A stretch of DNA of 18,496 bases from JBDUDR01 sp040002845 (GTDB lineage Bacteria; Actinomycetota; Actinomycetes; Propionibacteriales; Nocardioidaceae). The translations under genes and the position numbers were made by a program. Of the stretch, positions 6,240 through 14,354 are shown piece after piece (within the stretch, counting starts at the first letter, position 1; each line of letters starts with the position of its first letter). The stretch is from assembly GCA_040002845.1 (NCBI GenBank), contig JBDUDR010000047.1:1-18496 (forward strand). The letters run 5' to 3'. The notes below the pieces were generated by a model. That model was given only the letters and a program-made list of their open reading frames with translations. It ran no database searches and was not told the DNA's origin.

Positions 6240-7693
6240 GCTCCACGGCTGCGACCGGGTCGATGTTCGGGGCTATCACCGTGGTCCGGCGGGTACTGGT
6301 GCTGCCGGCGGTCTTCTCTGCATCCCTGCTCGCCACCGTCGTGCAGCCCGACCCGACCTCGCTCGTGCTGAGCCCGGAGGTTGGGCTGGCGACCGCGGGA
6401 CACGGTCCGGTGGTGCTGGCTGCGGTCTCCATCTTCGGGCTACTGGCGGCACTCGCGGTGGCACTCGCGGACCGACGGCTGGGGCCCGCAGTCGCGCTCA
6501 CCCTGGCTCCCTGGGCGTGCGCACTGGCACTGCCGCTCACCCATGACGTGGCGAGCCCCTGGCAGTACGCAACCGCCTTCGCGCTGGCCGCGACGGGCTC
6601 GGGTGCCCTGCTCGCGGCCGGACTGAGCCTTCTCGCAACGGCCCCAGGCGGATTGCGATGGGCCGTGCTGGCCAGCTGGCTGGTCCCGCTCACCGCCTTC
6701 GCAGCCGACTCGGCGCGGGCAGACTGGGCCCCCCGCGGCGCCCTCGACGCGGTTCCGGTGCTCGGACATCCAGCGCCGCTGGCGATCGGACTGGCCTGCG
6801 GTGTCTGCGTCTGCTGGGGGGTGCTGTCGTTGTGGCCACCCGGCGACACGCCATCCATCGTGGACTTCCGACTTGGTGCCTACGGCCCGACCATCGGCTG
6901 GCTTGCGGTTTCCGTGCTGACGCCGGCAGCGCTCGGGGTTGTTCTGCTGTCCAACCTGGGCCACGTCTCGTTGCCGTGGTTGCGGGCGCTTACCGTCCTG
7001 GTCTCGGCGATCGTGCTTGCGACGCTGGTCGCACCCGCTTGGATGCTGCGCCACTCGCCGTTGGTGCTTCCTTACGTCAGCGTGCTGTGCCTGGTGCTGG
7101 TGGTCTGCCCGGTGATGTCGGTCGCTCTCGGGCGGGTGGTGGCGCAGGCGGGAACTCGTGCGCTGCCGGCATACGTCGTGACGATCGTCGGAGTGGCCGC
7201 GCTGGTCGGGTTGGTGGTCGGCTGGCAGCGCCCCGGCGAGGCGACAGTCCTTCGCGGGCTGGGCGGCGTGGGCCTGGGACTGGCCGGCACGCTGGTGATG
7301 TCTGGGCACTGGTGGTGGCCGGCGCTGTCCAGCGCAGCCCTCGTGTTCTTCGCGGCTGCCTCGTTTGCCGCCAGCCTGCCCGCGGTGTTCGCCGTCGGCA
7401 TGGGTCCGGCCCTGGTGGTCGGCGGTCTCGTCGGCTTCAACGGGCTGCTGATCGGAAAAGCCCTGGTACTCGGCCTGTCCGGCTGGGCGCTGGGTGGAGA
7501 CGTCCCGAGCACGGCAACCGACCTCGTGTCCACCGGGCGCATCGCTGCCGGGTTGGGCTTCGTGATCGTCGTCGCGATGGTCACGTTCGTTGCAGCGATT
7601 TCCGACCCGGCGATTTCCGACACGGCGATTTCCGACACGGCGATATCCGACTCGTCCGACTTGTCCGATCCTGGCGTTGTTTCGACTCCATGA
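6236..7693 (+). CDS. Polytopic membrane protein of unknown function with a repeat tail
   Basis: I do not recognise this protein. From the GTG at 6236, which overlaps the rnj stop as GTGA, it has 485 residues. A longer frame from 6179 would run inside rnj and is unlikely; an ATG at 6263 is a further option. The composition is strongly hydrophobic (Ala, Val, Leu, Gly), with roughly twelve to fourteen possible membrane spans between residues 18 and 453 and few charged residues, so it is an integral membrane protein. No transporter or enzyme motif stands out. After the last span comes a polar tail of four AISD(P/T/S) units (454-473) and SSDLSDPGVVSTP. Position between rnj and ftsK suggests co-transcription with dapA-rnj, but not a function. 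Confidence 0.75.
   Translation: MSSTAATGSMFGAITVVRRVLVLPAVFSASLLATVVQPDPTSLVLSPEVGLATAGHGPVVLAAVSIFGLLAALAVALADRRLGPAVALTLAPWACALALPLTHDVASPWQYATAFALAATGSGALLAAGLSLLATAPGGLRWAVLASWLVPLTAFAADSARADWAPRGALDAVPVLGHPAPLAIGLACGVCVCWGVLSLWPPGDTPSIVDFRLGAYGPTIGWLAVSVLTPAALGVVLLSNLGHVSLPWLRALTVLVSAIVLATLVAPAWMLRHSPLVLPYVSVLCLVLVVCPVMSVALGRVVAQAGTRALPAYVVTIVGVAALVGLVVGWQRPGEATVLRGLGGVGLGLAGTLVMSGHWWWPALSSAALVFFAAASFAASLPAVFAVGMGPALVVGGLVGFNGLLIGKALVLGLSGWALGGDVPSTATDLVSTGRIAAGLGFVIVVAMVTFVAAISDPAISDTAISDTAISDSSDLSDPGVVSTP
7595..7654 (+). repeat. Four 15-bp tandem repeats in the membrane-protein gene
   Basis: The unit GCGATTTCCGACACG occurs at 7595-7609 (CCG at the end), 7610-7624, 7625-7639 and 7640-7654 (ATA for ATT and TCG at the end). 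Each encodes five residues, AISDT or a variant, so copy number can change without shifting the frame. Weaker TCCGAC echoes follow to about 7668. The array directly follows the last membrane span. Confidence 0.9.
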
Positions 7694-7703
7694 GGGGTCG
7701 AAA
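7680..7703 (+). terminator. Hairpin with the stop codon in its loop
   Basis: Positions 7680-7689 pair with 7694-7703 (TTTCGACTCC against GGGGTCGAAA, one G-U pair) around the 4-nt loop ATGA, which holds the stop codon TGA at 7691-7693. No U tract follows. It is a plausible factor-dependent terminator or 3'-end stabiliser for the dapA-rnj-membrane protein unit, placed before the ftsK promoter. Confidence 0.5.
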
Positions 7704-7731
7704 CTGGGGACGGAAGTTCGGCGTGTGACAC

Positions 7732-7760
7732 GTGAGACCCATGTGACAAACACGTAACCT
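7732..7760 (+). promoter_or_regulatory. Putative ftsK promoter (leaderless)
   Basis: GTGAGA at 7732-7737 (four of six matches to TTGACA) and TAACCT at 7755-7760 (TANNNT) are separated by 17 bp. The -10 ends seven bases before the ftsK ATG at 7768, and there is no Shine-Dalgarno site, so a leaderless transcript is likely. The region also carries a loose direct repeat of TGTGACA (7724-7730 and 7742-7748), spaced 18 bp. Confidence 0.4.
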
Positions 7761-7767
7761 GCCCATC

Positions 7768-10317
7768 ATGGCGACCCGTACGTCTTCCCCGCCGAGGTCG
7801 CGGAGCTCCCGGAGCTCTTCGTCTCGGTCGTCGGGCAGCCAGCGCCGACGCCGTTCGTCGTCGAGACGTGGACGTTCCAGGACACGCTCGTCGCGTTCAT
7901 CGTATGGCGCTGGACCCGTGAGCTCGTTGCTGTCAGCGCTTGGCCGTGGCGTGTCCGCGCTGTGGCTCGGGCTCGCTCACCTGCTCGGTGGCATCGTGCG
8001 CCGAATCGGGAGCACCGCCCGTGATCTGGATCCTGAGCATCGGCGTGACGGGCTGGGCCTGAGCCTGGTCGGAGCCGCCCTCGTGGTGGCCGGCGCGGTC
8101 TGGTGGGAGCTGCCTGGCCCCGTTGGTTCGGGTATCCGTACGGTCGCGGCCGGCTCCTTCGGCATCGTCGGGTGGGCCATCCCGTTGCTACTGGTCGCTG
8201 CCGCTTGGCGGACGCTTCGCCAACCCGAGCTGAACGGCCCGACCGGCAGGCCGATCATTGGCTGGACGTCGCTGCTGCTCGGCGTCCTCGGACTGGTGCA
8301 CATCGCTCATGGCCTGCCGCGTCCATCCGACGGCGACGCCAGGATGCGGGGCGCGGGTGGGGCCGTCGGGTACGTGGTGTCCTCGCTACTCGCGGATCTG
8401 TTCCGCAGTTACTGGATCGCGGTGCCGCTGCTGGTGCTGCTGGTCGTCTTCGGGGTGCTGGTCGTGCTCGCGATGCCGCTGCACACCATTCCGGCACGTT
8501 CCCGCGCGATCGCCGACAAGCTGCTTGGACGTACCCCGGAGCCGGGGGCCGATGACGACACGGAAGCCGAGGGAGCCGAAGCCCCTACGTCTTGGCGGCG
8601 CAGGCCAGGGTCTCGGATTGCCTCGATGGTCCGTCACGTCGGGTTCGACAGCGAGATCCCGTACGACTCACCGATGGTGGGAGGGCGGGCCATCGGCCGC
8701 CGCCGGCCCGGCGGTGCGGAGCCTGATGCCGACCCGGCTGAGGCCGTCGCCGAACCGGACGGGTCGGGAAGTGCCGATGGCGAGACTCTCGAACCGCCAC
8801 CGCACACCCCGCTGCCTCAGCGGGTGGAGCAGTTGTCGCTGTCCGGCGACATCACGTACATGTTGCCGCCCAACGAACGGCTCAAGTCGGGCTCAGTGCA
8901 CAGGTCTCGCTCCAGGGCTTCCGACGCGGTCGTCGAGCGACTCACCGAGGTGCTCGAACAGTTCGACATCGACGCTCAGGTGACCGGCTACACCCGCGGT
9001 CCCACGGTGACCAGGTACGAGGTCGAGCTCGGGCAGGCCGTCAAGGTCGAGAAGGTCACCACTCTCGGCAGGAACATCGCGTACGCCGTCGCCTCAGCTG
9101 AGGTTCGCATCCTGTCGCCGATCCCGGGCAAGTCGGCGATCGGCATCGAGATCCCGAACTCCGACAAGGAGATCGTCAGCCTCGGCGACGTGCTCCGCTC
9201 CGCCGCCGCCCGCAACGAGCACCACCCGATGGTGGCCGGGCTCGGCAAGGATGTCGAGGGCGGCTTCGTGGTGGCCAACATGGCGAAGATGCCACACCTG
9301 CTGGTGGCCGGGGCTACCGGCTCGGGCAAGTCGAGCTTCATCAACTCGATGATCACGTCGGTCCTGATGCGCGCCACCCCTGACGAGGTCCGGATGATCA
9401 TGGTCGACCCCAAGCGGGTCGAGCTGACCCACTATGAGGGCATTCCGCACCTCATCACTCCCATCATCACGAGCCCGAAGAAGGCCGCCGAGGCGCTGGG
9501 CTGGGTCGTCCGCGAGATGGACATGCGGTACGACGACCTGGCCGCCTTCGGCTTCCGCCACCTCGACGACTTCAACAAGGCGGTACGCGCCGGCAAGGTA
9601 CGCGTCCCACCCGGGAGCGAGCGCGAGCTCACTCCGTACCCCTACCTGATGGTGGTGGTCGACGAGCTGGCCGATCTGATGATGGTCGCTCCACGCGATG
9701 TCGAGGACGCGGTGGTGCGGATCACGCAGCTTGCCCGGGCAGCGGGCATCCATCTGATATTGGCTACCCAGCGACCCAGCGTCGACGTTGTCACCGGTCT
9801 GATCAAGGCCAACGTCCCCTCCCGGCTGTCGTTCGCCACCTCGTCGCTGGCGGACAGCCGGGTGATCCTGGACCAGTCCGGGGCGGAAAAGCTGGTGGGT
9901 CAGGGCGATGGCCTCTTCCTGCCGATGGGCGCGAGCAAACCCGTCCGGATCCAGGGTGCCTGGGTGACCGAGAACGAGATCCGCGATGTGGTGGCGCACT
10001 GCAAGAAGCAGCTGCAGCCGACCTACCGAGACGACGTGATGGCTCCGGCGACCAGCCGTCGTGAGCTCGACGACGACATCGGCGACGACCTTGACCTGGT
10101 CATGCAGGCGGCGGAGCTGATCATCTCCACCCAGTTCGGCTCGACCTCGATGCTCCAGCGCAAGCTCCGTGTCGGGTTTGCGAAGGCCGGCCGGCTGGTG
10201 GACATCTTGGAGAGTCGCGGCATCGTCGGTCCGAGCGAGGGCTCCAAGGCTCGTGAGGTCTTGGTCAAGCCCGATGAGCTCCACGAGGCACTGGCTGGCT
10301 TGCGAGGGGAGGAGTGA
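7768..10317 (+). CDS. ftsK: DNA translocase FtsK/SpoIIIE
   Basis: FtsK is a septum-located, membrane-anchored hexameric motor that pumps chromosomal DNA at division. The 849-residue protein has, in order: a very basic Ser/Arg tail (1-46), about four membrane spans (between residues 95 and 240), an acidic variable linker (about 255-350), the alpha/beta motor and a C-terminal gamma winged helix (about 770-849). The motor shows Walker A GATGSGKS at 515-522, Walker B VVVDELAD with D632 and E633, and the ATQRPSVDVVTG segment. The gamma domain ELIISTQFGSTSMLQRKLRVG recognises KOPS-like sequences in characterised FtsK proteins. The length is normal for actinobacteria. The stop lies three bases before the next gene's ATG. 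Confidence 0.97.
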   Translation: MATRTSSPPRSRSSRSSSSRSSGSQRRRRSSSRRGRSRTRSSRSSYGAGPVSSLLSALGRGVSALWLGLAHLLGGIVRRIGSTARDLDPEHRRDGLGLSLVGAALVVAGAVWWELPGPVGSGIRTVAAGSFGIVGWAIPLLLVAAAWRTLRQPELNGPTGRPIIGWTSLLLGVLGLVHIAHGLPRPSDGDARMRGAGGAVGYVVSSLLADLFRSYWIAVPLLVLLVVFGVLVVLAMPLHTIPARSRAIADKLLGRTPEPGADDDTEAEGAEAPTSWRRRPGSRIASMVRHVGFDSEIPYDSPMVGGRAIGRRRPGGAEPDADPAEAVAEPDGSGSADGETLEPPPHTPLPQRVEQLSLSGDITYMLPPNERLKSGSVHRSRSRASDAVVERLTEVLEQFDIDAQVTGYTRGPTVTRYEVELGQAVKVEKVTTLGRNIAYAVASAEVRILSPIPGKSAIGIEIPNSDKEIVSLGDVLRSAAARNEHHPMVAGLGKDVEGGFVVANMAKMPHLLVAGATGSGKSSFINSMITSVLMRATPDEVRMIMVDPKRVELTHYEGIPHLITPIITSPKKAAEALGWVVREMDMRYDDLAAFGFRHLDDFNKAVRAGKVRVPPGSERELTPYPYLMVVVDELADLMMVAPRDVEDAVVRITQLARAAGIHLILATQRPSVDVVTGLIKANVPSRLSFATSSLADSRVILDQSGAEKLVGQGDGLFLPMGASKPVRIQGAWVTENEIRDVVAHCKKQLQPTYRDDVMAPATSRRELDDDIGDDLDLVMQAAELIISTQFGSTSMLQRKLRVGFAKAGRLVDILESRGIVGPSEGSKAREVLVKPDELHEALAGLRGEE

Positions 10318-10319
10318 GC

Positions 10320-12128
10320 ATGTCCGAAACAATGACGATTCCCGTCGGGTCGTCAACGGGGGAGCCCGAACCGGTGATGATCCGACGAAACGCCGTGCTC
10401 GTGGGGGTGCTCGGTCTGGGGGCCGCGGGGGTCTGCATGGCGTACCTGGAAAGGGCTCTGTCGGGCGGTTCACTGCTCGACTGGCTGGCTGCCGCAGCGC
10501 TCGGCGTCGTGGCGGTGCCATACCTGAGCATGTTCGCCGGTGCTCGATCGCCCCTGTTGGTGGCGGACGAGACAGGCGTGCGCATCAAGCTTGGCGGGCA
10601 GTGGCGCGGCCTGCTGTGGGAGGACATGGTTCGGGTCGACGTGCACCCGCGAGACGGGTTCATGCGCGACGGTCGCGTCGTCATCGAGGCCGCTCAGGAC
10701 GCATCCGTCGACGCCGGGCTGGTGGGGGTCGGCCGAGTCGTGGCTGGGGTGAATTCCCGCTTGTACGGTGCCCCGATGGCCGTCTCGTTCGGCTTCACCG
10801 CAAGCTCCTCGCGAGATGACCTCGTCGCTGCCCTGAGCGAACTCGCCGCGGGCCGGGTCGGCGTGGCGGAGGTCGGCCGCGCTCACGTCCTGATCGACGA
10901 CCCAGGCGCCGACAGCTGGGCAGCGAGCAGCTGGGGTGACTTCGACCCCAAGACCGACCACCGGGACCCGACTCCCGCGCCCGCCGACGAGATCGAGCCG
11001 GATCCGCCGGCACCGGCCGCGCCCGCTGACGAGGTTGAGCCGGACCGGCCGAAACCAGCGGATCCGATCAGGCGCCCCGTGCTGCCCGCTCGCATCACGC
11101 GACCGGCCCTGCGGGCCGAGATCACCAAGGAGTCGGAACCCACGCCCACCGTCAGCCTGGGCTCATTGGCGTTGACTCAGCCGGTGACCGATGCCGAGGC
11201 TGCTCACGACCTACCCGAGCAGACCGAGCTCCGCAGATCCGGAACGAGCAACGTCTCCCTCATCATCGAGGACGACGCCGCTGGTCCCCCGACCGCTGAA
11301 CCCGCCGACGAGGCACCGACGGAGGATCTACCGGTAGCAGACGACGAGCCCCTGCCGGACAGCTCGCCCCATGGACCCGTCGTGATCGGCAAGCTGGTGG
11401 CCAACGGTCGTACCGCGCTCGGACTCTCCGTCGACGAGCTCGCGGCGCGTACGCGGATCCGGCCGCATGTGATCGAGAGCGTCGAACGCGACGACTTCGC
11501 CCCGTGCGGCGGCGACTTCTACGCGCGCGGTCATCTGCGGACGTTCGCCAGGGTGCTCGACATCGACGAGACGCGGCTCATCGACACCTACGACGTCGAG
11601 TACGCCAGGGAGCCGATCAACCCCCGCGTGGTTTTCGAGGCAGAGCTGGCCACCGGACCTGTGCCGACCCTGCGGCGATCGACGGGAGGGCCCAAATGGG
11701 GGGCCATGATCGCCGTCGTACTGCTGGTGCTGATGGCCTGGGGGGTCGTTCGGTTGGTGGCCGGCGGCCATTCGGGCCCGGGGCTCGACACCCCAGTGGT
11801 GAACGGCTCGGGTGGCATCCAGAGTCCTGGACCTGCCGCCGGCCACCTACGCCACGCCAAGGTCCGCCTCAAGGCTGCCTATGGAGACAGCCGGGTCACC
11901 GCGCGCTCGGCCGGTGACCTGCTCTTCACCGGCAAGCTCCCTGCGGGCACGACGAAGGTGATCCGTGCCAAGCACGCCATCCAGCTCACACTCTCCGACG
12001 GTGGAGCAGTCCTGGTCACGACCAACGGGACCTTCCGGCGGACTCTCGGCGACCCGGGTGAACGCGTCACGACCACGATCCGGCCCCACGGGGGTGCCGG
12101 GAAGTCCGGTCAGCGTTCGCCCAGGTGA
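10320..12128 (+). CDS. RodZ-like membrane protein with an extra N-terminal domain
   Basis: The C-terminal half has the RodZ plan: a helix-turn-helix domain at about 356-430 (KLVANGRTALGLSVDELAAR onward), one membrane span at about 460-483, and a beta-rich extracytoplasmic DUF4115-type domain at about 505-590. The N-terminal half is additional: two membrane spans (about 22-42 and 54-74), a compact domain of alternating strands that may be PH-like (about 76-170), and a long acidic Pro/Ala linker (about 190-350) with repeated ADE(I/V)EPD. At 602 residues it is about twice a usual actinobacterial RodZ-like protein. RodZ proteins act in cell shape and envelope growth; this role is inferred here. 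The ATG at 10320 is preceded by GGGGAGG (seven bases away). A GTG at 10314 overlapping the ftsK stop is the alternative. Confidence 0.75.
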   Translation: MSETMTIPVGSSTGEPEPVMIRRNAVLVGVLGLGAAGVCMAYLERALSGGSLLDWLAAAALGVVAVPYLSMFAGARSPLLVADETGVRIKLGGQWRGLLWEDMVRVDVHPRDGFMRDGRVVIEAAQDASVDAGLVGVGRVVAGVNSRLYGAPMAVSFGFTASSSRDDLVAALSELAAGRVGVAEVGRAHVLIDDPGADSWAASSWGDFDPKTDHRDPTPAPADEIEPDPPAPAAPADEVEPDRPKPADPIRRPVLPARITRPALRAEITKESEPTPTVSLGSLALTQPVTDAEAAHDLPEQTELRRSGTSNVSLIIEDDAAGPPTAEPADEAPTEDLPVADDEPLPDSSPHGPVVIGKLVANGRTALGLSVDELAARTRIRPHVIESVERDDFAPCGGDFYARGHLRTFARVLDIDETRLIDTYDVEYAREPINPRVVFEAELATGPVPTLRRSTGGPKWGAMIAVVLLVLMAWGVVRLVAGGHSGPGLDTPVVNGSGGIQSPGPAAGHLRHAKVRLKAAYGDSRVTARSAGDLLFTGKLPAGTTKVIRAKHAIQLTLSDGGAVLVTTNGTFRRTLGDPGERVTTTIRPHGGAGKSGQRSPR

Positions 12129-12161
12129 CCCAGCGGCTCACCGAGCCGCTGGGTCACCTGG
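12121..12161. terminator. Perfect 18-bp palindromic hairpin over the rodZ-like stop codon
   Basis: Positions 12121-12138 (CCAGGTGACCCAGCGGCT) are exactly complementary to 12144-12161, with a 5-nt loop CACCG. The TGA stop at 12126-12128 is inside the left arm. There is no T tract on either side. It most likely ends the ftsK-rodZ transcript, possibly in both directions. Its perfection is unusual, since an ordinary terminator needs a stem half this long. Confidence 0.7.
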
Positions 12162-12173
12162 AGCGGCACCTGC

Positions 12174-12209
12174 CAGGTTGTGGTCGTGTCAGGGGGCGAC
12201 CACAACCTG
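12174..12209. terminator. Second perfect hairpin, 13-bp stem
   Basis: CAGGTTGTGGTCG at 12174-12186 is exactly complementary to 12197-12209, with a 10-nt loop (TGTCAGGGGG). It starts 12 bases after the preceding palindrome and ends 41 bases before the rimO ATG. It may form a tandem terminator with its neighbour, or an operator for rimO, since its right arm lies near the expected -35 position. Confidence 0.6.
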
Positions 12210-12250
12210 ACTAGGTGCGGATCCGGGTGGGTCATACTTGGGCGACTGCC

Positions 12251-13753
12251 ATGAAAGCCGCCCGATCAGAATCCTCCGCCAACCGGCTTCCGGGCCGCGG
12301 CGACGGCTCCGGCGAACCCGCGACGGTAGCGCTGGTGACCCTGGGTTGCGCCCGCAACGAGGTGGATTCCGAGGAGCTGGCCGCGAGGCTCGAGAGTGGC
12401 GGTTTCCGGCTGGTCGAGGACCCGGAACGGGCGTCCGCGGTGCTGGTGAACACGTGCGGCTTCGTGGAGTCGGCCAAGAAGGACTCGATCGACACGCTGC
12501 TGAGCGCGGCCGACCTCGGGCACGCCGGCCGAAATGCCGCTGTCGTGGCAGTCGGATGCCTGGCCGAGCGGTACGGCAGCGAGCTGGCTGAGTCGCTGCC
12601 CGAGGCGGATGCGGTGCTCGGCTTCGACGACTATCCCCACATCGCCGATCGGCTGCGCGACATCTTGTCCGGAGTGGGGCATCAGTCCCACGTGCCGCGT
12701 GATCGACGCAGCTTGCTGCCCATCGCACCAGCCGCTCGCGGTCAGGCCGATCTGGAGATCCCCGGTCACGCGGTCGCCGAGCCCGACCTGCCGGCCGGGG
12801 TCGCACCGGCCAGCGGGCCGCGCGCGATGCGTCGGCGGCTCGGCTCTGGTCCGGTCGCTCCGCTGAAACTGGCGTCCGGCTGCGACCGACGCTGTGCCTT
12901 CTGCGCGATCCCGTCATTCCGCGGAGCGTTCGTGTCGCGAACTCCCGCCGATGTGCTCTCCGAGGCGCGTTGGCTGTCCGGACAAGGCGTGCGTGAGCTG
13001 TTCCTCGTGAGTGAGAACTCCACTTCGTACGGCAAGGATCTGGGCGATCTGCGGCTGCTTGAGACCTTGCTGCCGGAGCTGGCCGCGGTCGACGGCATCG
13101 AGCGGGTGCGGGTGTCGTACCTGCAGCCGGCGGAGCTCCGTCCGGGCCTCATCGACGTCCTCACCAGCACACCCGGGGTCGTCCCGTACTTCGACCTGTC
13201 CTTTCAGCACGCGAGCGGTCCGCTGCTGCGATCGATGCGCAGGTTCGGGGACGGCGACCGCTTCTTGATGCTGCTGGACCAGATCCGGGCCCGATCACCG
13301 GAGGCCGGCGTGCGAAGCAACGTCATCATTGGGTTCCCTGGGGAGACCGAGCACGATCTCGCGGCCCTGACCGACTTCTTGGAAGCGGCGCGGCTGGACG
13401 CTGTCGGCGTATTCGGCTACTCAGACGAAGACGGCACGGAGGCGGCCGGCTACGACGGCAAGCTCGACAGGTCAGAGATCGACTCCCGGGTGGACGACGT
13501 TTCGCGGCTGGCGGAGGAGCTGACCTCGCAGCGTGCGGAGGACCGCATCGGACGGCTCGTCTCCGTGCTTGTCGAGTCCGCCGATTCCGTTGGGCGCGTC
13601 GCCGAAGGGCGTGGAGAGCACCAGGGTCCGGAGGTGGACGGCACGACCACGCTGTTGGAGTGCGACGACACGGTCACCGTCGGCATGTTCGTTCGCGCCA
13701 CGGTGACGGGTAGTTCCGGTGTTGACCTGCTGGCCCGGCCGATGACGTCGTAA
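12251..13753 (+). CDS. rimO: Ribosomal protein S12 methylthiotransferase RimO
   Basis: RimO is a radical-SAM enzyme with two iron-sulfur clusters that methylthiolates a conserved aspartate of ribosomal protein S12. The 500-residue protein has an N-terminal MTTase domain with cluster ligands C33 (LVTLGCARNEVDSE), C69 (VNTCGFVES) and C103 (VGCLAERYG), a radical-SAM domain with C211, C215 and C218 (CDRRCAFC), and a C-terminal TRAM-like domain (about 430-498). CGFVESAK with LGCARN favours RimO over MiaB. I start it at the ATG at 12251. A frame from the GTG at 12215 is possible but adds a non-conserved stretch. A -10-like CATACT lies at 12233-12238. Its usual actinobacterial neighbour pgsA follows at once. 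Confidence 0.95.
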   Translation: MKAARSESSANRLPGRGDGSGEPATVALVTLGCARNEVDSEELAARLESGGFRLVEDPERASAVLVNTCGFVESAKKDSIDTLLSAADLGHAGRNAAVVAVGCLAERYGSELAESLPEADAVLGFDDYPHIADRLRDILSGVGHQSHVPRDRRSLLPIAPAARGQADLEIPGHAVAEPDLPAGVAPASGPRAMRRRLGSGPVAPLKLASGCDRRCAFCAIPSFRGAFVSRTPADVLSEARWLSGQGVRELFLVSENSTSYGKDLGDLRLLETLLPELAAVDGIERVRVSYLQPAELRPGLIDVLTSTPGVVPYFDLSFQHASGPLLRSMRRFGDGDRFLMLLDQIRARSPEAGVRSNVIIGFPGETEHDLAALTDFLEAARLDAVGVFGYSDEDGTEAAGYDGKLDRSEIDSRVDDVSRLAEELTSQRAEDRIGRLVSVLVESADSVGRVAEGRGEHQGPEVDGTTTLLECDDTVTVGMFVRATVTGSSGVDLLARPMTS

Positions 13754-13756
13754 GTT
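13751..13756 (+). promoter_or_regulatory. Possible -10 box for pgsA overlapping the rimO stop
   Basis: TAAGTT includes the rimO TAA stop and ends seven bases before the GTG at 13764. This has the same leaderless geometry as thyA, dapA and ftsK. A TTGACC at 13722-13727 resembles a -35 box, but the 23-bp spacing is too long. Simple operon read-through from rimO is equally possible. Confidence 0.25.
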
Positions 13757-13763
13757 GAGCATC

Positions 13764-14354
13764 GTGGGCCAGCCGACCGGCGTCGAGGCGGCGTCACCCA
13801 GTGCGTGGAACATCGCCAACGCGCTGACCACCCTCCGATTCGCCTTGGTGCCGGTTTTCGGCTGGCTCTTGCTGACTCAAAATGGTGACGTCGACGCGTA
13901 CCGGATTGCAGCGTTCATCGTCTTCGGTGTGGCGGTCGCCACGGATCGACTTGACGGCGACATCGCCCGCCGGCGCGGTCTGGTCACCGACTTCGGCAAG
14001 ATCGCAGACCCGATAGCGGACAAGGCGCTGACCGGGATGGCCTTCGTGGGGGTGTCGCTGTTGGGTGATCTCCCGTGGTGGGTCACCGTCGCGGTGCTGG
14101 TTCGCGAGTGGGGCGTCACGGCAGTGCGGTTCTGGGTCATCAGATATGGCGTGATGGCGGCCGGCGCCGGTGGCAAACTCAAGACGCTGCTCCAGAGCTT
14201 GGCGCTCGGTGCGTACATTCTGCCGCTGACGGGGTGGCTGCACGTGGTGGCGGCCGTGTTCATGGCGGTGGCCGTGGTGGTCACGTTGGTGACGGGCGCC
14301 GACTATCTTCGCCATGCCCTCCGGCTCCGGCGTGGCCGGTTCCTCGCGCCGTGA
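13764..14354 (+). CDS. pgsA: CDP-diacylglycerol-glycerol-3-phosphate 3-phosphatidyltransferase
   Basis: PgsA makes phosphatidylglycerophosphate from CDP-diacylglycerol and glycerol-3-phosphate in the membrane. The complete CDP-alcohol phosphotransferase motif DG-x2-AR-x8-G-x3-D-x3-D is visible: D64, G65, A68, R69, G78, D82 and D86, with a further aspartate D61 just before it. There are about five or six membrane spans over 196 residues. A TTG at 13755 would add three residues. I prefer the GTG at 13764, although neither has a good ribosome-binding site. The stop overlaps the cinA start (GTGA). The pgsA-cinA-clgR order is conserved in actinobacteria; Mycobacterium tuberculosis has pgsA3 next to clgR downstream of ftsK. 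Confidence 0.93.
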   Translation: MGQPTGVEAASPSAWNIANALTTLRFALVPVFGWLLLTQNGDVDAYRIAAFIVFGVAVATDRLDGDIARRRGLVTDFGKIADPIADKALTGMAFVGVSLLGDLPWWVTVAVLVREWGVTAVRFWVIRYGVMAAGAGGKLKTLLQSLALGAYILPLTGWLHVVAAVFMAVAVVVTLVTGADYLRHALRLRRGRFLAP

